DNA from: Chloroflexota bacterium | GTDB taxonomy: Bacteria > Chloroflexota > Limnocylindria > Limnocylindrales > CSP1-4 | DNA: 52,386 nt | Reading direction: 5' to 3' | NCBI GenBank assembly: GCA_012026785.1 | Contig: VEOW01000222.1 | Location: 1 to 52,386 of the forward strand | Shown here: positions 44,878 to 52,386 of the stretch, piece by piece | Layout of the letters: each line of letters begins with the position of its first letter | Numbering within the stretch: the stretch's first letter is position 1 | Made by a program: the position numbers and the translations under genes | The notes under the pieces: generated by a model | Told to the model about the DNA's origin: nothing | The model's database searches: none | The model's input: the letters and a program-made list of their open reading frames with translations, nothing else

Positions 44878-44943
44878 CCAACATCATCGGCGGGGCGCCC
44901 GACAGCCGCTGATCGGCCGGTCACCCCTCCTGCGCCTGCGGGC

Positions 44944-44949
44944 TAGAAT
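44944..44949 (+). promoter_or_regulatory. -10 box of tal
   Basis: TAGAAT, 30 nt before the tal ATG; AGGAG lies in between. No clear -35 box. Confidence 0.4.
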
Positions 44950-44979
44950 CGCTCCTCCGCGCCCGCACCAGGAGTCGTC

Positions 44980-45663
44980 ATGAAGCTGTTCCTCGACACC
45001 GCCGACATCGAAGAAATCCGGACCGTCCACCGCTGGGGCGTCCTCGACGGCGTGACGACGAACCCGACCCTGTTCGGCAAGACGAAGGGCATGACCTACG
45101 ACGAGGTCCTCCAGGAGATCTGCGGCATCACCAGCGGCCCGGTGTCGGCCGAGGTGGTGGCGGAGGACGTCGAGGGCATGCTGACCGAGGGCCGGCACTT
45201 CGCGAAGCTGGCCGACAACATCGTCGTCAAGGTCCCGATGTCGGAAACCGGCCTCGAGGCGATCAGCCGCCTCAAGGCCGAGGGCATCCGGACGAACTGC
45301 ACCCTGGTCTTCACCGCGAACCAGGGCCTTCTCGCCGCGAAGGCCGGCGCCTCGCTCCTATCGCCGTTCGTCGGCCGGGTCGACGACATCAACGAGGAAG
45401 GCATGACGGTCGTCCGCGAGCTGGCCGAGATCATCCGCTTCTACGAGTACGACTCCGAGGTCCTGACAGCGTCGGTGCGCCACCCCCGGCATATCACCGA
45501 GGCGGCCCTCGCCGGCTCGCACATCGCGACGCTGCCGTTCAAGGTCTTCCAGCAGATGGTCCATCACCCGCTGACCGACAAGGGCATCGTGCAGTTCAAG
45601 CGCGACTGGGAGGCCGCCCGGGCCGCGGCCGACGAGCGCGCCAAGGCGTCCGCCCGCGCCTGA
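44980..45663 (+). CDS. tal: Transaldolase, small (TalC/MipB-like) type
   Basis: The 227-residue protein: MKLFLDTADIEEIRTVHRWG, then GVTTNPTLFGKTKG, Schiff-base Lys84 in IVVKVPMSETGL, and NCTLVFTANQGLLAAKAGAS. Residue 130 is Phe in LSPFVGRVDD, the residue linked to transaldolase rather than fructose-6-phosphate aldolase activity, where Tyr is usual. It completes the non-oxidative pentose phosphate path together with tkt and rpiB about 7 kb away. AGGAG lies 6 nt before the ATG. Confidence 0.93.
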   Translation: MKLFLDTADIEEIRTVHRWGVLDGVTTNPTLFGKTKGMTYDEVLQEICGITSGPVSAEVVAEDVEGMLTEGRHFAKLADNIVVKVPMSETGLEAISRLKAEGIRTNCTLVFTANQGLLAAKAGASLLSPFVGRVDDINEEGMTVVRELAEIIRFYEYDSEVLTASVRHPRHITEAALAGSHIATLPFKVFQQMVHHPLTDKGIVQFKRDWEAARAAADERAKASARA

Positions 45664-45682
45664 CGCCGGGCGACGCCGCGCC

Positions 45683-46657
45683 TCAGCCGATGAGGCGGTG
45701 CAGCCGGCGGAAGACCGGTCGAAAGCCCAGGCCGCGCCAGGCTCGATCGGCTTCGAGGTTCGTGGACCGCCAGTCGGTCATGACCCGCGAGTAGCCCTCG
45801 TCGCGCGCCCAGGCCAGGACGGCCTCGCCGAGCAGCCGACCCGCGCCGAGCCCGCGAGCCTCGGGCAGGACGGCGGCGTAGCCCAGGAACGCCGTATCGC
45901 GCGGGCGGTTCGGGCCGACGTATGAGCTCGAGACCTCGAGCGAGCAGGCGATGGCGTCCCCGATGACGTGGCCGTCGTGTTCGACCACGAAGGTCGTGTA
46001 GGCAGGGTCGTCGAAGTCCGCCGCCAGCTCGCCGGCGACCTCCTCGAGCGACGGGATCGGCAGGCGCGAGAAGACCGGCGAGCCCGCGAGGTGCCGAGGC
46101 AGCACCAGCTCCAGCTCCGCGAGGACCGGGATGTCGTCGCGCCGGGCACGCCGGACGGTCAACTCACTTCGTGGCACGACCCCGGCCGTCGAGCCGACCT
46201 CGCGGATGGCGTGCAGGTGCTGCTGCCCGAAGTCGAGGCTGAACCACGCCTCGACCAGGCCGCGGTCGGTCGCCGGGACCAGGACGTGCTGGTTGGTCCA
46301 ACCGGCCTCGACCCAGGTGCCGGCGATGGCGGTGTACAGCTCGCGAACGATCTCGGGTTGCTCCGGCTCGGTGGCGTGGCCGGCCGCCTCGACCCAGACG
46401 TTGCCGCCCCAGATCGAGAAATCCTTCGGGGCACCCAGGAGATAGCCGACCACGCTCGAGCCGCGAACCGCGACGACGCCCGAGGCCTCGGGGAGCGACA
46501 GCGCCGTCTCGAGGTCGGCGCGCGCGATGGCCTCGTCCTCGTGTCGGGTGTCAAGCAGGGGCTCGGCCTGTCGATGGGTCCGATGGCGGGCGGCGAGAAG
46601 ACGCGCCGCGGCATCGAGGTCCCCCGGCGTGAACGCGCGGATCTCCGGCCGGCTCAC
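45683..46657 (-). CDS. Double-GNAT acetyltransferase
   Basis: The 324-residue protein contains two GNAT units, about residues 5-150 (IRAFTPGDLDAAARLLAARH; VVAVRGSSVVGYLLGA) and 170-320 (LTVRRARRDDIPVLAELELV; LPEARGLGAGRLLGEAVLAW; WRGLGFRPVFRRLHRL). Only the second keeps the acetyl-CoA loop R-G-L-G-A-G. The layout resembles mycothiol synthase-like double GNAT proteins, but substrate is unknown. The start is GTG at 46657, overlapping the ubiE/menG stop by 4 nt. Confidence 0.82.
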   Translation of the reverse strand: MSRPEIRAFTPGDLDAAARLLAARHRTHRQAEPLLDTRHEDEAIARADLETALSLPEASGVVAVRGSSVVGYLLGAPKDFSIWGGNVWVEAAGHATEPEQPEIVRELYTAIAGTWVEAGWTNQHVLVPATDRGLVEAWFSLDFGQQHLHAIREVGSTAGVVPRSELTVRRARRDDIPVLAELELVLPRHLAGSPVFSRLPIPSLEEVAGELAADFDDPAYTTFVVEHDGHVIGDAIACSLEVSSSYVGPNRPRDTAFLGYAAVLPEARGLGAGRLLGEAVLAWARDEGYSRVMTDWRSTNLEADRAWRGLGFRPVFRRLHRLIG

Positions 46658-47409
46658 GGCGCCGGCTCTGCAGGTCGGCGCCCGGTATGGATCGTGACGA
46701 CCCCGAACGTGAGCCCGACCCAGCGGACGTCCTCGAAGCCGACCCGGGCCATCATCTCGGCGATGCGCTGTGGCTCCGGGTACGCCCGCGCGCTCGCGAC
46801 GAGATAGCGATAGGCGTCGGGCTCGCCGCTCAGGCGGCCCAGCAGCGGCACGACCCGCTCGAACCACGTCCAGGCCAGCCGCCCGAGGATGCTCCGGGGC
46901 CGGGCCGTCTCGGCGCACACCACGCGGCCGCCCGGCCGCAGGACGCGCAGCATCTCGGCGAAGCCGCGCTCGTAGTCCGGCAGGTTGCGCATCCCGAACG
47001 CGATCGTGGCGGCGTCGAACGCTTCGCTGTCGAGCGGCAGGGCCATCGCGTCGCCGACGACGAACTCGAGCTCGATGCGGTCGATGTTCGCGCGCCGCGC
47101 CAGCTCGAGCATCGCGGTCGAGACGTCGACCCCGACGACCCGCCCGAACACGCCGACCCGATCGGCGAGGCCCTCGGCGACCTTGCCCGTCCCCGTGGCC
47201 ACGTCGACGGCCGCCGTGCCCGGTTGGAGGCGGGCGAGCTCGACGATCCTCCGACGCCAGCGCGGCTCCTGGAAGGCCGAGATGAGGGCATTCATGCGGT
47301 CGTACCGGTGGGCGATGCGGTCGAACATCGCCCCGACCTCGCCGGTCGAGGCGGCGTTGCCGGTGTCGGTCGCATCGCCGCTGGGGGCGGGGTCCCGCCG
47401 CATGTTCAC
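46654..47409 (-). CDS. ubiE: Demethylmenaquinone/ubiquinone methyltransferase UbiE/MenG
   Basis: The methyltransferase makes menaquinone from demethylmenaquinone (or acts on the ubiquinone precursor). The roughly 250-residue protein has EVGAMFDRIAHRYDRMNALI, SAM motif I AAVDVATGTGKVAEGLADRV, and AATIAFGMRNLPDYERGFAE followed by MLRVLRPGGRVVCAE. The chosen start is GTG at 47409, where TACGAT lies 6 nt upstream (complement of 47416-47421); ATG at 47403 also fits. Confidence 0.92.
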   Translation of the reverse strand: MNMRRDPAPSGDATDTGNAASTGEVGAMFDRIAHRYDRMNALISAFQEPRWRRRIVELARLQPGTAAVDVATGTGKVAEGLADRVGVFGRVVGVDVSTAMLELARRANIDRIELEFVVGDAMALPLDSEAFDAATIAFGMRNLPDYERGFAEMLRVLRPGGRVVCAETARPRSILGRLAWTWFERVVPLLGRLSGEPDAYRYLVASARAYPEPQRIAEMMARVGFEDVRWVGLTFGVVTIHTGRRPAEPAP

Positions 47410-47415
47410 CACGGG

Positions 47416-47421
47416 ATCGTA
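47416..47421 (-). promoter_or_regulatory. Leaderless -10 box of ubiE/menG
   Basis: The complement reads TACGAT, 6 nt before the chosen GTG. Confidence 0.45.
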
Positions 47422-47432
47422 GCGGCGCGTCA

Positions 47433-47462
47433 TTGACGGCGAGGTTGCCGGCGCCCTATGCT
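47433..47462 (+). promoter_or_regulatory. rho promoter
   Basis: TTGACG (47433-47438), 18 nt, TATGCT (47457-47462). It starts a leader of about 115 nt before the rho ATG. Confidence 0.6.
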
Positions 47463-47480
47463 CCGTGTATCCCCACCCCC

Positions 47481-47496
47481 GGTCCGCGCGCGGACC
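47481..47496 (+). other. Perfect 16-nt palindrome in the rho leader
   Basis: GGTCCGCGCGCGGACC is fully self-complementary and can form a stem near the 5' end of the rho transcript. rho is autoregulated by attenuation in other bacteria; a role here is inference. Confidence 0.5.
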
Positions 47497-47582
47497 CGCA
47501 GTGGCGTGGGCATTTCCTGAACCCAAGAGGGTCCACCCGCCCCTACCTCAACACCCCGTACCGCAGGGAAAGCCCTATCCCG

Positions 47583-48965
47583 ATGCCCGCACCCGAACAG
47601 CGCATGCGCAATCGCCGCCCTCGCCGTCGTACTGGCGGCGGCCAGGGTCGGCCGCCCGTCACCGAGTACGACGAGATCGCCGAGCAAGAGGCCGCCCGCG
47701 AGCGGAACGACCTGGACGTCTCGGATCTCCGCGAGATGAGCGTCGCCGAGCTCCGCCAGGTCGGCCGCGACCTCCAGCTTGACACGCGCGCCGACGAGCG
47801 GAAGGACGACCTGGTCGACCTCATCCTGCAGCGTCAGACGGAGCGCGCCGGCCTGGCCTACGCAACCGGGATCCTCGACATCGTCGACGAGGGCTACGGC
47901 TTCATGCGCCGCCACGGCCTGCTGCCGAGCCCCGAGGACGTGTACGTCAGCTCCAGCCAGGTCCGTCGCTTCGGCCTCCGGATCGGCGACCGCGTCTCGG
48001 GAGCGGTCCGCGCGCCGCGCGACCAGGAGAAGTACTGGGGGCTGCTGCGCGTCGACTCGGTGAACGGCGTCGACATCGAGACGGCCCGCCGCCGCCCGAT
48101 CTTCAACGACCTGACGCCCGTCCATCCCGACGAGCTGATCAACCTCGAGAGCGACCCCAAGAACCTCAGCCAGCGCCTCGTCAACCTCGTCAACCCGATC
48201 GGCAAGGGCCAGCGGGCGCTGATCGTCAGCCCGCCCAAGGCCGGCAAGACGATGCTCCTCAAGGCCGTCGCCAACGGGATCACCGCGAACTACCCCGAGA
48301 TCCTGCTCATGGTCGCCCTCATCGGCGAGCGGCCCGAGGAGGTCACCGACATGCGCCGGTCGGTCAAGGGCGAGGTCATCAGCTCGACCTTCGACGAGCC
48401 GACCGAGAACCACACCCACGTCGCCGAGATGGCCCTGGAGATCGCCAAGCGCCAGGTCGAGACCGGCCGCGACGTCGTCATCCTGCTCGACTCGATCACC
48501 CGCCTCGCCCGCGCCTACAACCTCGCCCTGCCGCCGTCCGGCCGGACGCTGTCGGGCGGCCTCGACCCGATCGCGCTGTACCCGCCGAAGCGGTTCTTCG
48601 GCGCGGCCCGCAAGATCGAGGAGGGCGGCTCCCTGACGATCATCGGCACGTGCCTCGTCGACACGGGGTCGCGGATGGACGACGTCATCTACGAGGAGTT
48701 CAAGGGCACCGGTAACTCGGAGCTCATCCTCGACCGGAAGCTCGCCGAGAAGCGCATCTTCCCGGCGATCGACGTCATGCGCTCCGGCACCCGGCGCGAG
48801 GAGCTGCTCCTCGAGGAGGGCACCCTCAAGATGGTCTGGACGATGCGGCGAATGCTCTCCGCGGTCGGGACGAACGAGGGCATCGAGCTGCTTCTCAACC
48901 GGCTGGCCAAGAGCGACAGCAACGCCCAGTTCCTGGCGGGCTTGACGAAGAGCCTCGACGCCTGA
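47583..48965 (+). CDS. rho: Transcription termination factor Rho
   Basis: Rho is the hexameric RNA-DNA helicase that ends transcription. The 460-residue protein has an N-terminal Arg-rich segment (NRRPRRRTGGG), the Rho N and cold-shock-like RNA-binding domain (GILDIVDEGYGFMRRHG; YVSSSQVRRFGLRIGD), Walker A ALIVSPPKAGKTMLLKAVAN, Q-loop region GERPEEVTDMRRSVKGEVI, Walker B VVILLDSITRLARAYN and secondary-site GRTLSGGLDP. The ATG at 47583 is preceded by AGGGAAAG about 10 nt upstream. Confidence 0.97.
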   Translation: MPAPEQRMRNRRPRRRTGGGQGRPPVTEYDEIAEQEAARERNDLDVSDLREMSVAELRQVGRDLQLDTRADERKDDLVDLILQRQTERAGLAYATGILDIVDEGYGFMRRHGLLPSPEDVYVSSSQVRRFGLRIGDRVSGAVRAPRDQEKYWGLLRVDSVNGVDIETARRRPIFNDLTPVHPDELINLESDPKNLSQRLVNLVNPIGKGQRALIVSPPKAGKTMLLKAVANGITANYPEILLMVALIGERPEEVTDMRRSVKGEVISSTFDEPTENHTHVAEMALEIAKRQVETGRDVVILLDSITRLARAYNLALPPSGRTLSGGLDPIALYPPKRFFGAARKIEEGGSLTIIGTCLVDTGSRMDDVIYEEFKGTGNSELILDRKLAEKRIFPAIDVMRSGTRREELLLEEGTLKMVWTMRRMLSAVGTNEGIELLLNRLAKSDSNAQFLAGLTKSLDA

Positions 48966-48970
48966 TCGGG

Positions 48971-49008
48971 GGACCGATCGGTCCATGCGCCGGGACCCAA
49001 CGGTCCCG
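48971..49008 (+). terminator. Two hairpins sharing GGACC/GGTCC arms after rho
   Basis: GGACCGATCGGTCC (48971-48984) is a perfect palindrome. CGGGACC (48991-48997) pairs with GGTCCCG (49002-49008) around CAAC. The arms can also pair across. No T-tract follows, so it may be an attenuator or a processing structure. Confidence 0.45.
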
Positions 49009-49032
49009 CGAGACACAGGACCTGTTGCCCGT

Positions 49033-49206
49033 TTGCGAGGGCCGTCGGCGGCGTGATAAGGTCCGCGCAACGTCGCGGCCCGCGGAGGAGCGGGCCCGGC
49101 CGCGAAGCGAGACCCCCAGCTCAAGATCGCGACCCGGACGGTCCTCCTGACCCCGAGCGAGCACGCCGATGCCGCGTGCGAAGGGCCGTCCCGCCAGGAG
49201 AACGTA
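49033..49206 (+). promoter_or_regulatory. Promoter and structured leader of the LysM-M23 gene
   Basis: TTGCGA (49033-49038), 18 nt, TAAGGT (49057-49062) is a plausible promoter; the predicted leader is about 138 nt. In it GGCCCGC (49077-49083) pairs with GCGGGCC (49090-49096) around loop GGAGGA, and TCCTCC (49142-49147) is fully complementary to that loop, so a pseudoknot is possible. Confidence 0.5.
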
Positions 49207-50502
49207 TTGCTGAACGCCATGGGCGGCGTCCTGCGCACGCTATTGCGCCCCCGCCTCGGAACCGGTCGGCCCGCCGGCGCACGGCGCCTCCATCGAGGAG
49301 CCGTGCGCGCCGCTCGCAGCCTCGCCGACCTCCTCAGCCCGACCAGCCCGGCTGACAAGCCGAGCCCGGCTCCCACGTTGCGGAGTCGGGCCTTCAGCCG
49401 CCGAGCCTTGAGCCGGCGATTCGAGCGACGTCAGCTCCTTCGCCGCCTGACCTCAGAGCGCGCGCTGCCAATCGCGATCGCGGTGCTCGTTGCCTTGGCA
49501 AGCGGCGTCAGCCTGGCGCCCGCGGCGAGCCCCGCCGGTGCGGTCGGCGCCATCTCGGCCGACATCGGGGCACCGGTCCGCCTCGCAATCGGCGGCCTGA
49601 ACGCGGGTGGCGGTCTCGATAGCCTGCTGTTCGACGAAGCTCCGACGGCCGACCCGTCCGGGTACCTCGGCGACGCCACGCTCTACAAGCCGGTCGCGGT
49701 CGACACGTCGGTCAAGTCCTCGGAGGAGATGCTCCGGGAGTACACGGTCAAGAACGGCGACACGCTGACCGGGATCGCCAGCCGCTTCGGCGTGTCGATG
49801 ATGACCGTGTGGTGGGCCAACAAGCTCAAGTCGAAGGACGACCTGAAGGTCGGCCAGGTCCTCGTGATCCCGCCGGTCAACGGGCTCGTCGTGACCGTCG
49901 ACGTCGGCGACACCCTCGAGACGCTGGCCAAGGAGTACAAGGTCGATTCGACCGACATCGTCGCCGTGAACCAGCTCGACGACACCAACCTCATCGTCGG
50001 CCAGGTGCTGGTCATGCCCGGGGCGAAGGGCGAGCCCATCCCAACGCCGAAGCCGACGCCCAAGCCGCAGACCTCCAAGGGTGGTGGCGGCGGCGCCGGG
50101 GTTGCTCCGAAGTACAGCGGCGGCCCCTGGGCCTGGCCGGTCGTCGGTGGTGGCAACTACATCAGCCAGTACTTCCACTACGGCCACTACGGGCTCGACG
50201 TTGCGGCCGACTACGGCTCCACGGTCGTCGCGACCCGTCCGGGCACCGTGGTCTTCGCCGGCTGGAAGTCGAATGGTGGCGGCTACCAGGTCTGGATCAA
50301 CCACGGCAGCGGGATCTACACCAGCTACAACCACCTGTCGGCCGTAACCGTCTCCTCGGGCCAGTCGGTGTCCAAGGGCCAGCGCGTCGGGCGCGTCGGC
50401 ATGAGCGGCTGGGCGACCGGGCCGCACCTCCACCTCGAGGTGTGGATCGGGCGACCCTGGGAATCGGGCGCCTACCGGGTCAACCCACTTCGCTACTACT
50501 GA
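49207..50502 (+). CDS. LysM-containing M23 metallopeptidase
   Basis: The 431-residue protein has an Arg-rich N-terminus, a hydrophobic signal/anchor at about residues 93-115 (ALPIAIAVLVALASGVSLAP) and two LysM repeats (YTVKNGDTLTGIASRFGVSM at 179-198; VTVDVGDTLETLAKEYKVDS). A Pro/Lys/Thr linker and a glycine run lead to a C-terminal M23 domain with HYGLDVAADYGSTVVA (H-x-x-x-D) and GPHLHLEVW (H-x-H). It cleaves peptidoglycan cross-links outside the membrane. The start is TTG at 49207 with AGGAG 6 nt upstream; ATG at 49219 is possible. Confidence 0.9.
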   Translation: MLNAMGGVLRTLLRPRLGTGRPAGARRLHRGAVRAARSLADLLSPTSPADKPSPAPTLRSRAFSRRALSRRFERRQLLRRLTSERALPIAIAVLVALASGVSLAPAASPAGAVGAISADIGAPVRLAIGGLNAGGGLDSLLFDEAPTADPSGYLGDATLYKPVAVDTSVKSSEEMLREYTVKNGDTLTGIASRFGVSMMTVWWANKLKSKDDLKVGQVLVIPPVNGLVVTVDVGDTLETLAKEYKVDSTDIVAVNQLDDTNLIVGQVLVMPGAKGEPIPTPKPTPKPQTSKGGGGGAGVAPKYSGGPWAWPVVGGGNYISQYFHYGHYGLDVAADYGSTVVATRPGTVVFAGWKSNGGGYQVWINHGSGIYTSYNHLSAVTVSSGQSVSKGQRVGRVGMSGWATGPHLHLEVWIGRPWESGAYRVNPLRYY

Positions 50503-50565
50503 TCGCGCCTCGACCGAGCGCCCCGGTCGGCCGGGCTCGGCCCGCGCCGTGGGAAGATGAGCTCG

Positions 50566-51882
50566 ATGTTCCTCGACCGGGTGAAGATCTGGGTTCGAGC
50601 CGGGGATGGCGGCGACGGCGCGGCGACCTTCAGGCGGGAAGCCCACGTGCCCCGCGGCGGTCCCGCCGGCGGCGACGGTGGCCGTGGCGGGTCGATCTAC
50701 CTCCGGGCCGATCCCGGTGAGACGACCCTGCGCGACTACCGTCACAAGCACCACTTCAAGGCAGCGGCCGGCGGCCGCGGCGAGCGCGCTCGCCGGCACG
50801 GCAAGGCCGGGGGCGATCTCGTGCTCGACGTTCCGCCCGGGACGGCCGTCCTCGCCGACGGGTCGGACGAGCTGATCGCCGATCTCGTCGCCGCCGGCCA
50901 GCAGGTGCTCGTCGCCCGCGGCGGGCGCGGCGGCCTGGGCAACACCCACTTCGCGACGGCGACCCACCAGGCGCCGCGACACGCGCAGAAGGGCGAGCCC
51001 GGCGAGGAGCGCTGGCTCCGTCTGGAGCTGCGGCTGCTCGCCGATGTCGGACTGGTCGGCCTGCCGAATGCCGGCAAGTCGACCCTGCTCGCGGCGCTGA
51101 CCGCCGCCCGCCCGAAGATCGCCGACTACCCGTTCACGACGCTCGAGCCCAACCTCGGCGTGCTCGACCTGGCCGCCGAGGACGGGGAAGCCGGCGAGGT
51201 CCGGCGACCGACGATCGCCGACGTGCCCGGGCTGATCGAAGGCGCGAGCAGCGGCGCCGGTCTGGGCCACGCCTTCCTGCGCCACGTCGAGCGGACGCGC
51301 GTGCTCGTCCACGTCGTGGACGGGGCGTCTCGTGACCCGGGCTGGGACTTCGAGGTCGTCCGCGAGGAGCTGCGGGCCCACGACCCGGCGCTCCTCGAGA
51401 AGCCGACGGTCGTGGCCTTCAACAAGCTGGACCTGCCGGCCGCCGAGGCGGCCTGGCCCGCGTTCCGCCGGGCCCGGGAGCGCGAGGGCCTCCCGGTGGC
51501 CGCGATCTCGGCCGAGACCGGCGCGGGCCTCGACGGGCTGCGGGGCCACCTCGCGCGGCTCCTGCCGAGCGCCGACGAGCTGGCTCGACCGCCCGAGCCG
51601 GCCGGCGTCGTCGTCCACCGCCTCGATGCCGGGGACGCGGTGGCGAGCGTGTCGCGAGACCCGGACGGGGCCTTCCGGGTGGCGGGCCGGCGGATCGAGC
51701 GACTCGCTGCCCAGACCGACTTCACGATCGAGGAGTCCGCCGACCGCTTCCAGCGCGACCTGGAGCGGCTGGGCATCGACGCCCGGCTTCGGGCCGCCGG
51801 CATCCGCGGCGGCGACACCGTTCGAATCGGGGCCGTGGAGCTCGAGTGGGCACCCGAGCTCTGGACCGCGCGGCGTTCATGA
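50566..51882 (+). CDS. obgE: GTPase Obg/CgtA
   Basis: The 438-residue protein has the glycine-rich Obg fold (MFLDRVKIWVRAGDGGDGAA), G-domain motifs VGLPNAGKSTLLAALTAARP, ADYPFTTLEPNLG, IADVPGLIEGASSGAGLGH and FNKLD, and the C-terminal OCT domain (ERLAAQTDFTIEESADRFQR). It acts in ribosome assembly and stress response. The ATG at 50566 is chosen because GGGAAG lies 9 nt upstream; the ATG at 50557 directly follows that site. It overlaps nadD by 4 nt. Confidence 0.96.
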   Translation: MFLDRVKIWVRAGDGGDGAATFRREAHVPRGGPAGGDGGRGGSIYLRADPGETTLRDYRHKHHFKAAAGGRGERARRHGKAGGDLVLDVPPGTAVLADGSDELIADLVAAGQQVLVARGGRGGLGNTHFATATHQAPRHAQKGEPGEERWLRLELRLLADVGLVGLPNAGKSTLLAALTAARPKIADYPFTTLEPNLGVLDLAAEDGEAGEVRRPTIADVPGLIEGASSGAGLGHAFLRHVERTRVLVHVVDGASRDPGWDFEVVREELRAHDPALLEKPTVVAFNKLDLPAAEAAWPAFRRAREREGLPVAAISAETGAGLDGLRGHLARLLPSADELARPPEPAGVVVHRLDAGDAVASVSRDPDGAFRVAGRRIERLAAQTDFTIEESADRFQRDLERLGIDARLRAAGIRGGDTVRIGAVELEWAPELWTARRS

Positions 51883-52386
51883 CGCCCGTCGCTGGGTCGA
51901 TCCGCCCGCCGGCGCGGGTCCGAGCCGGCTCCATCGGCGTCATGGGCGGCACATTCGACCCGATCCACATCGGGCATCTCGCGGCGGCCGAGGAGGCTCG
52001 CGAGGCCCTCGGCCTCGAGCGGGTCCTGTTCATCCCGAACGCGACCCCGCCGTTCAAGCTCGATGGCGCGGCCGCCCCGGCCGGGGACCGGGTCGCGATG
52101 GTCCGGCTGGCGATCGCCGCCAACCCGGCCTTCGAGGTCAGCGAGGCGGAGATCGAGCGGGGTGGCGTGTCGTATACGGCCGACACGATCGAGGCCCTCG
52201 CCGATGCCGAGCGCCAGGCCGGTCGAGTGCCCGAGCTGACGCTCATCCTCTCGGCCGAGACGCTCCCCGATCTGCCGGGCTGGCACGAACCTGCACGGCT
52301 CGTGGCAGCCTGCCGGATCGCGGTCGTGCCCCGGGAGGGGTACCCTGCCCCCGACCTCGAGTGGCTGCACCGGCAGCTGCCGGGGG
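51879..52386 (+). CDS. nadD: Nicotinate-nucleotide adenylyltransferase, C-terminus beyond the window edge
   Basis: The visible 169 residues have IGVMGGTFDPIHIGHLAAAE, the adenylyltransferase GGTFDPxHxGH signature, then VLFIPNATPPFKLDG and TLILSAETLPDLPGWHEP. In the last, the usual GxDxxxxLxxW element has Glu where most have Asp. NadD makes deamido-NAD from nicotinate mononucleotide. An N-terminal extension of about 18 residues precedes the core. ATGA overlap with obgE. Confidence 0.93.
   Translation, partial: MTPVAGSIRPPARVRAGSIGVMGGTFDPIHIGHLAAAEEAREALGLERVLFIPNATPPFKLDGAAAPAGDRVAMVRLAIAANPAFEVSEAEIERGGVSYTADTIEALADAERQAGRVPELTLILSAETLPDLPGWHEPARLVAACRIAVVPREGYPAPDLEWLHRQLPG

Larger units (their letters stand above)
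44642..44979. other. Intergenic region of 338 bp between pyrG and tal
   Basis: No coding frame is supported. It contains a 16-bp inverted repeat pair and a small hairpin (see the separate repeat entry) and, at its right end, the tal promoter. Confidence 0.5.

Noticed and set aside
44856..44880. Possible tRNA-Thr-like anticodon arm (TTTGGTAA)
   Set aside because: No acceptor, D or T arm can be found at the right distance. The stem is better explained as a local hairpin.
48966..49206. Known ydaO-yuaA c-di-AMP riboswitch
   Set aside because: The expected conserved blocks could not be matched by eye, so only a structured leader is reported.

Overview
The window is a high-GC (about 70 percent by eye) bacterial chromosome segment with dense, mostly overlapping genes and no rRNA, insertion sequence, phage or CRISPR. 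Gene content (OpcA with Zwf, Obg, Rho, a P-II-like c-di-AMP receptor, CxxC-x17-CxxC zinc ribbon, DUF2231-Rieske) and frequent leaderless starts fit a Chloroflexota lineage such as Limnocylindria-like soil or freshwater bacteria. That placement is inference; an actinobacterial relative cannot be excluded from sequence reading alone.

Layout. 0-3.4 kb: a MerR regulator (cut by the left edge) divergent from a DUF378 membrane protein, then a DrrAB-type ABC exporter and a GNAT enzyme. 3.4-6.7 kb: a second GNAT, a PLP trans-sulfuration enzyme, and three short unrecognised or lipoprotein genes that share an upstream repeat. 6.7-14.2 kb: the complete selenocysteine machinery (selD, tRNA-Sec, selA, selB) followed by mobA and a metallo-hydrolase; a DUF433/DUF5615 toxin-antitoxin pair and an alpha/beta hydrolase separate selD from the rest. 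14.2-25 kb: membrane proteins, an MFS transporter, a zinc-ribbon protein, a YhaO/YhaN-like nuclease-ATPase pair, a TPM-DUF2207 membrane protein, an EamA transporter, a P-loop kinase and a Rieske protein. 24.7-27.3 kb: two different citrate synthases back to back.

27.4-41 kb: small regulatory and zinc-ribbon genes, then a long minus-strand pentose phosphate operon (tkt, rpiB, pgi, gnd, zwf, opcA, pgl, alpha/beta hydrolase), divergent from psuK-psuG, which release ribose 5-phosphate from pseudouridine. 41-47.4 kb: nitroreductase, DarA-like c-di-AMP receptor, a VapBC pair, pyrG, a small-type transaldolase, a double-GNAT protein and ubiE/menG. 47.4-52.4 kb: rho, a LysM-M23 peptidase with a structured leader, obg, and the start of nadD.

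How the genes work together. The Sec block makes Sec-tRNA and its elongation factor; mobA next to it suggests that the client is a molybdenum selenoenzyme such as formate dehydrogenase, encoded elsewhere. The pentose phosphate operon covers glucose 6-phosphate to ribose and sedoheptulose phosphates, with transaldolase 6.7 kb away and pseudouridine salvage feeding the same pool. Two signals recur across the window: a TANNNT box exactly 6-7 nt before the start codon (nine genes, predicted leaderless) and a strong excess of the palindrome TTCGAA.
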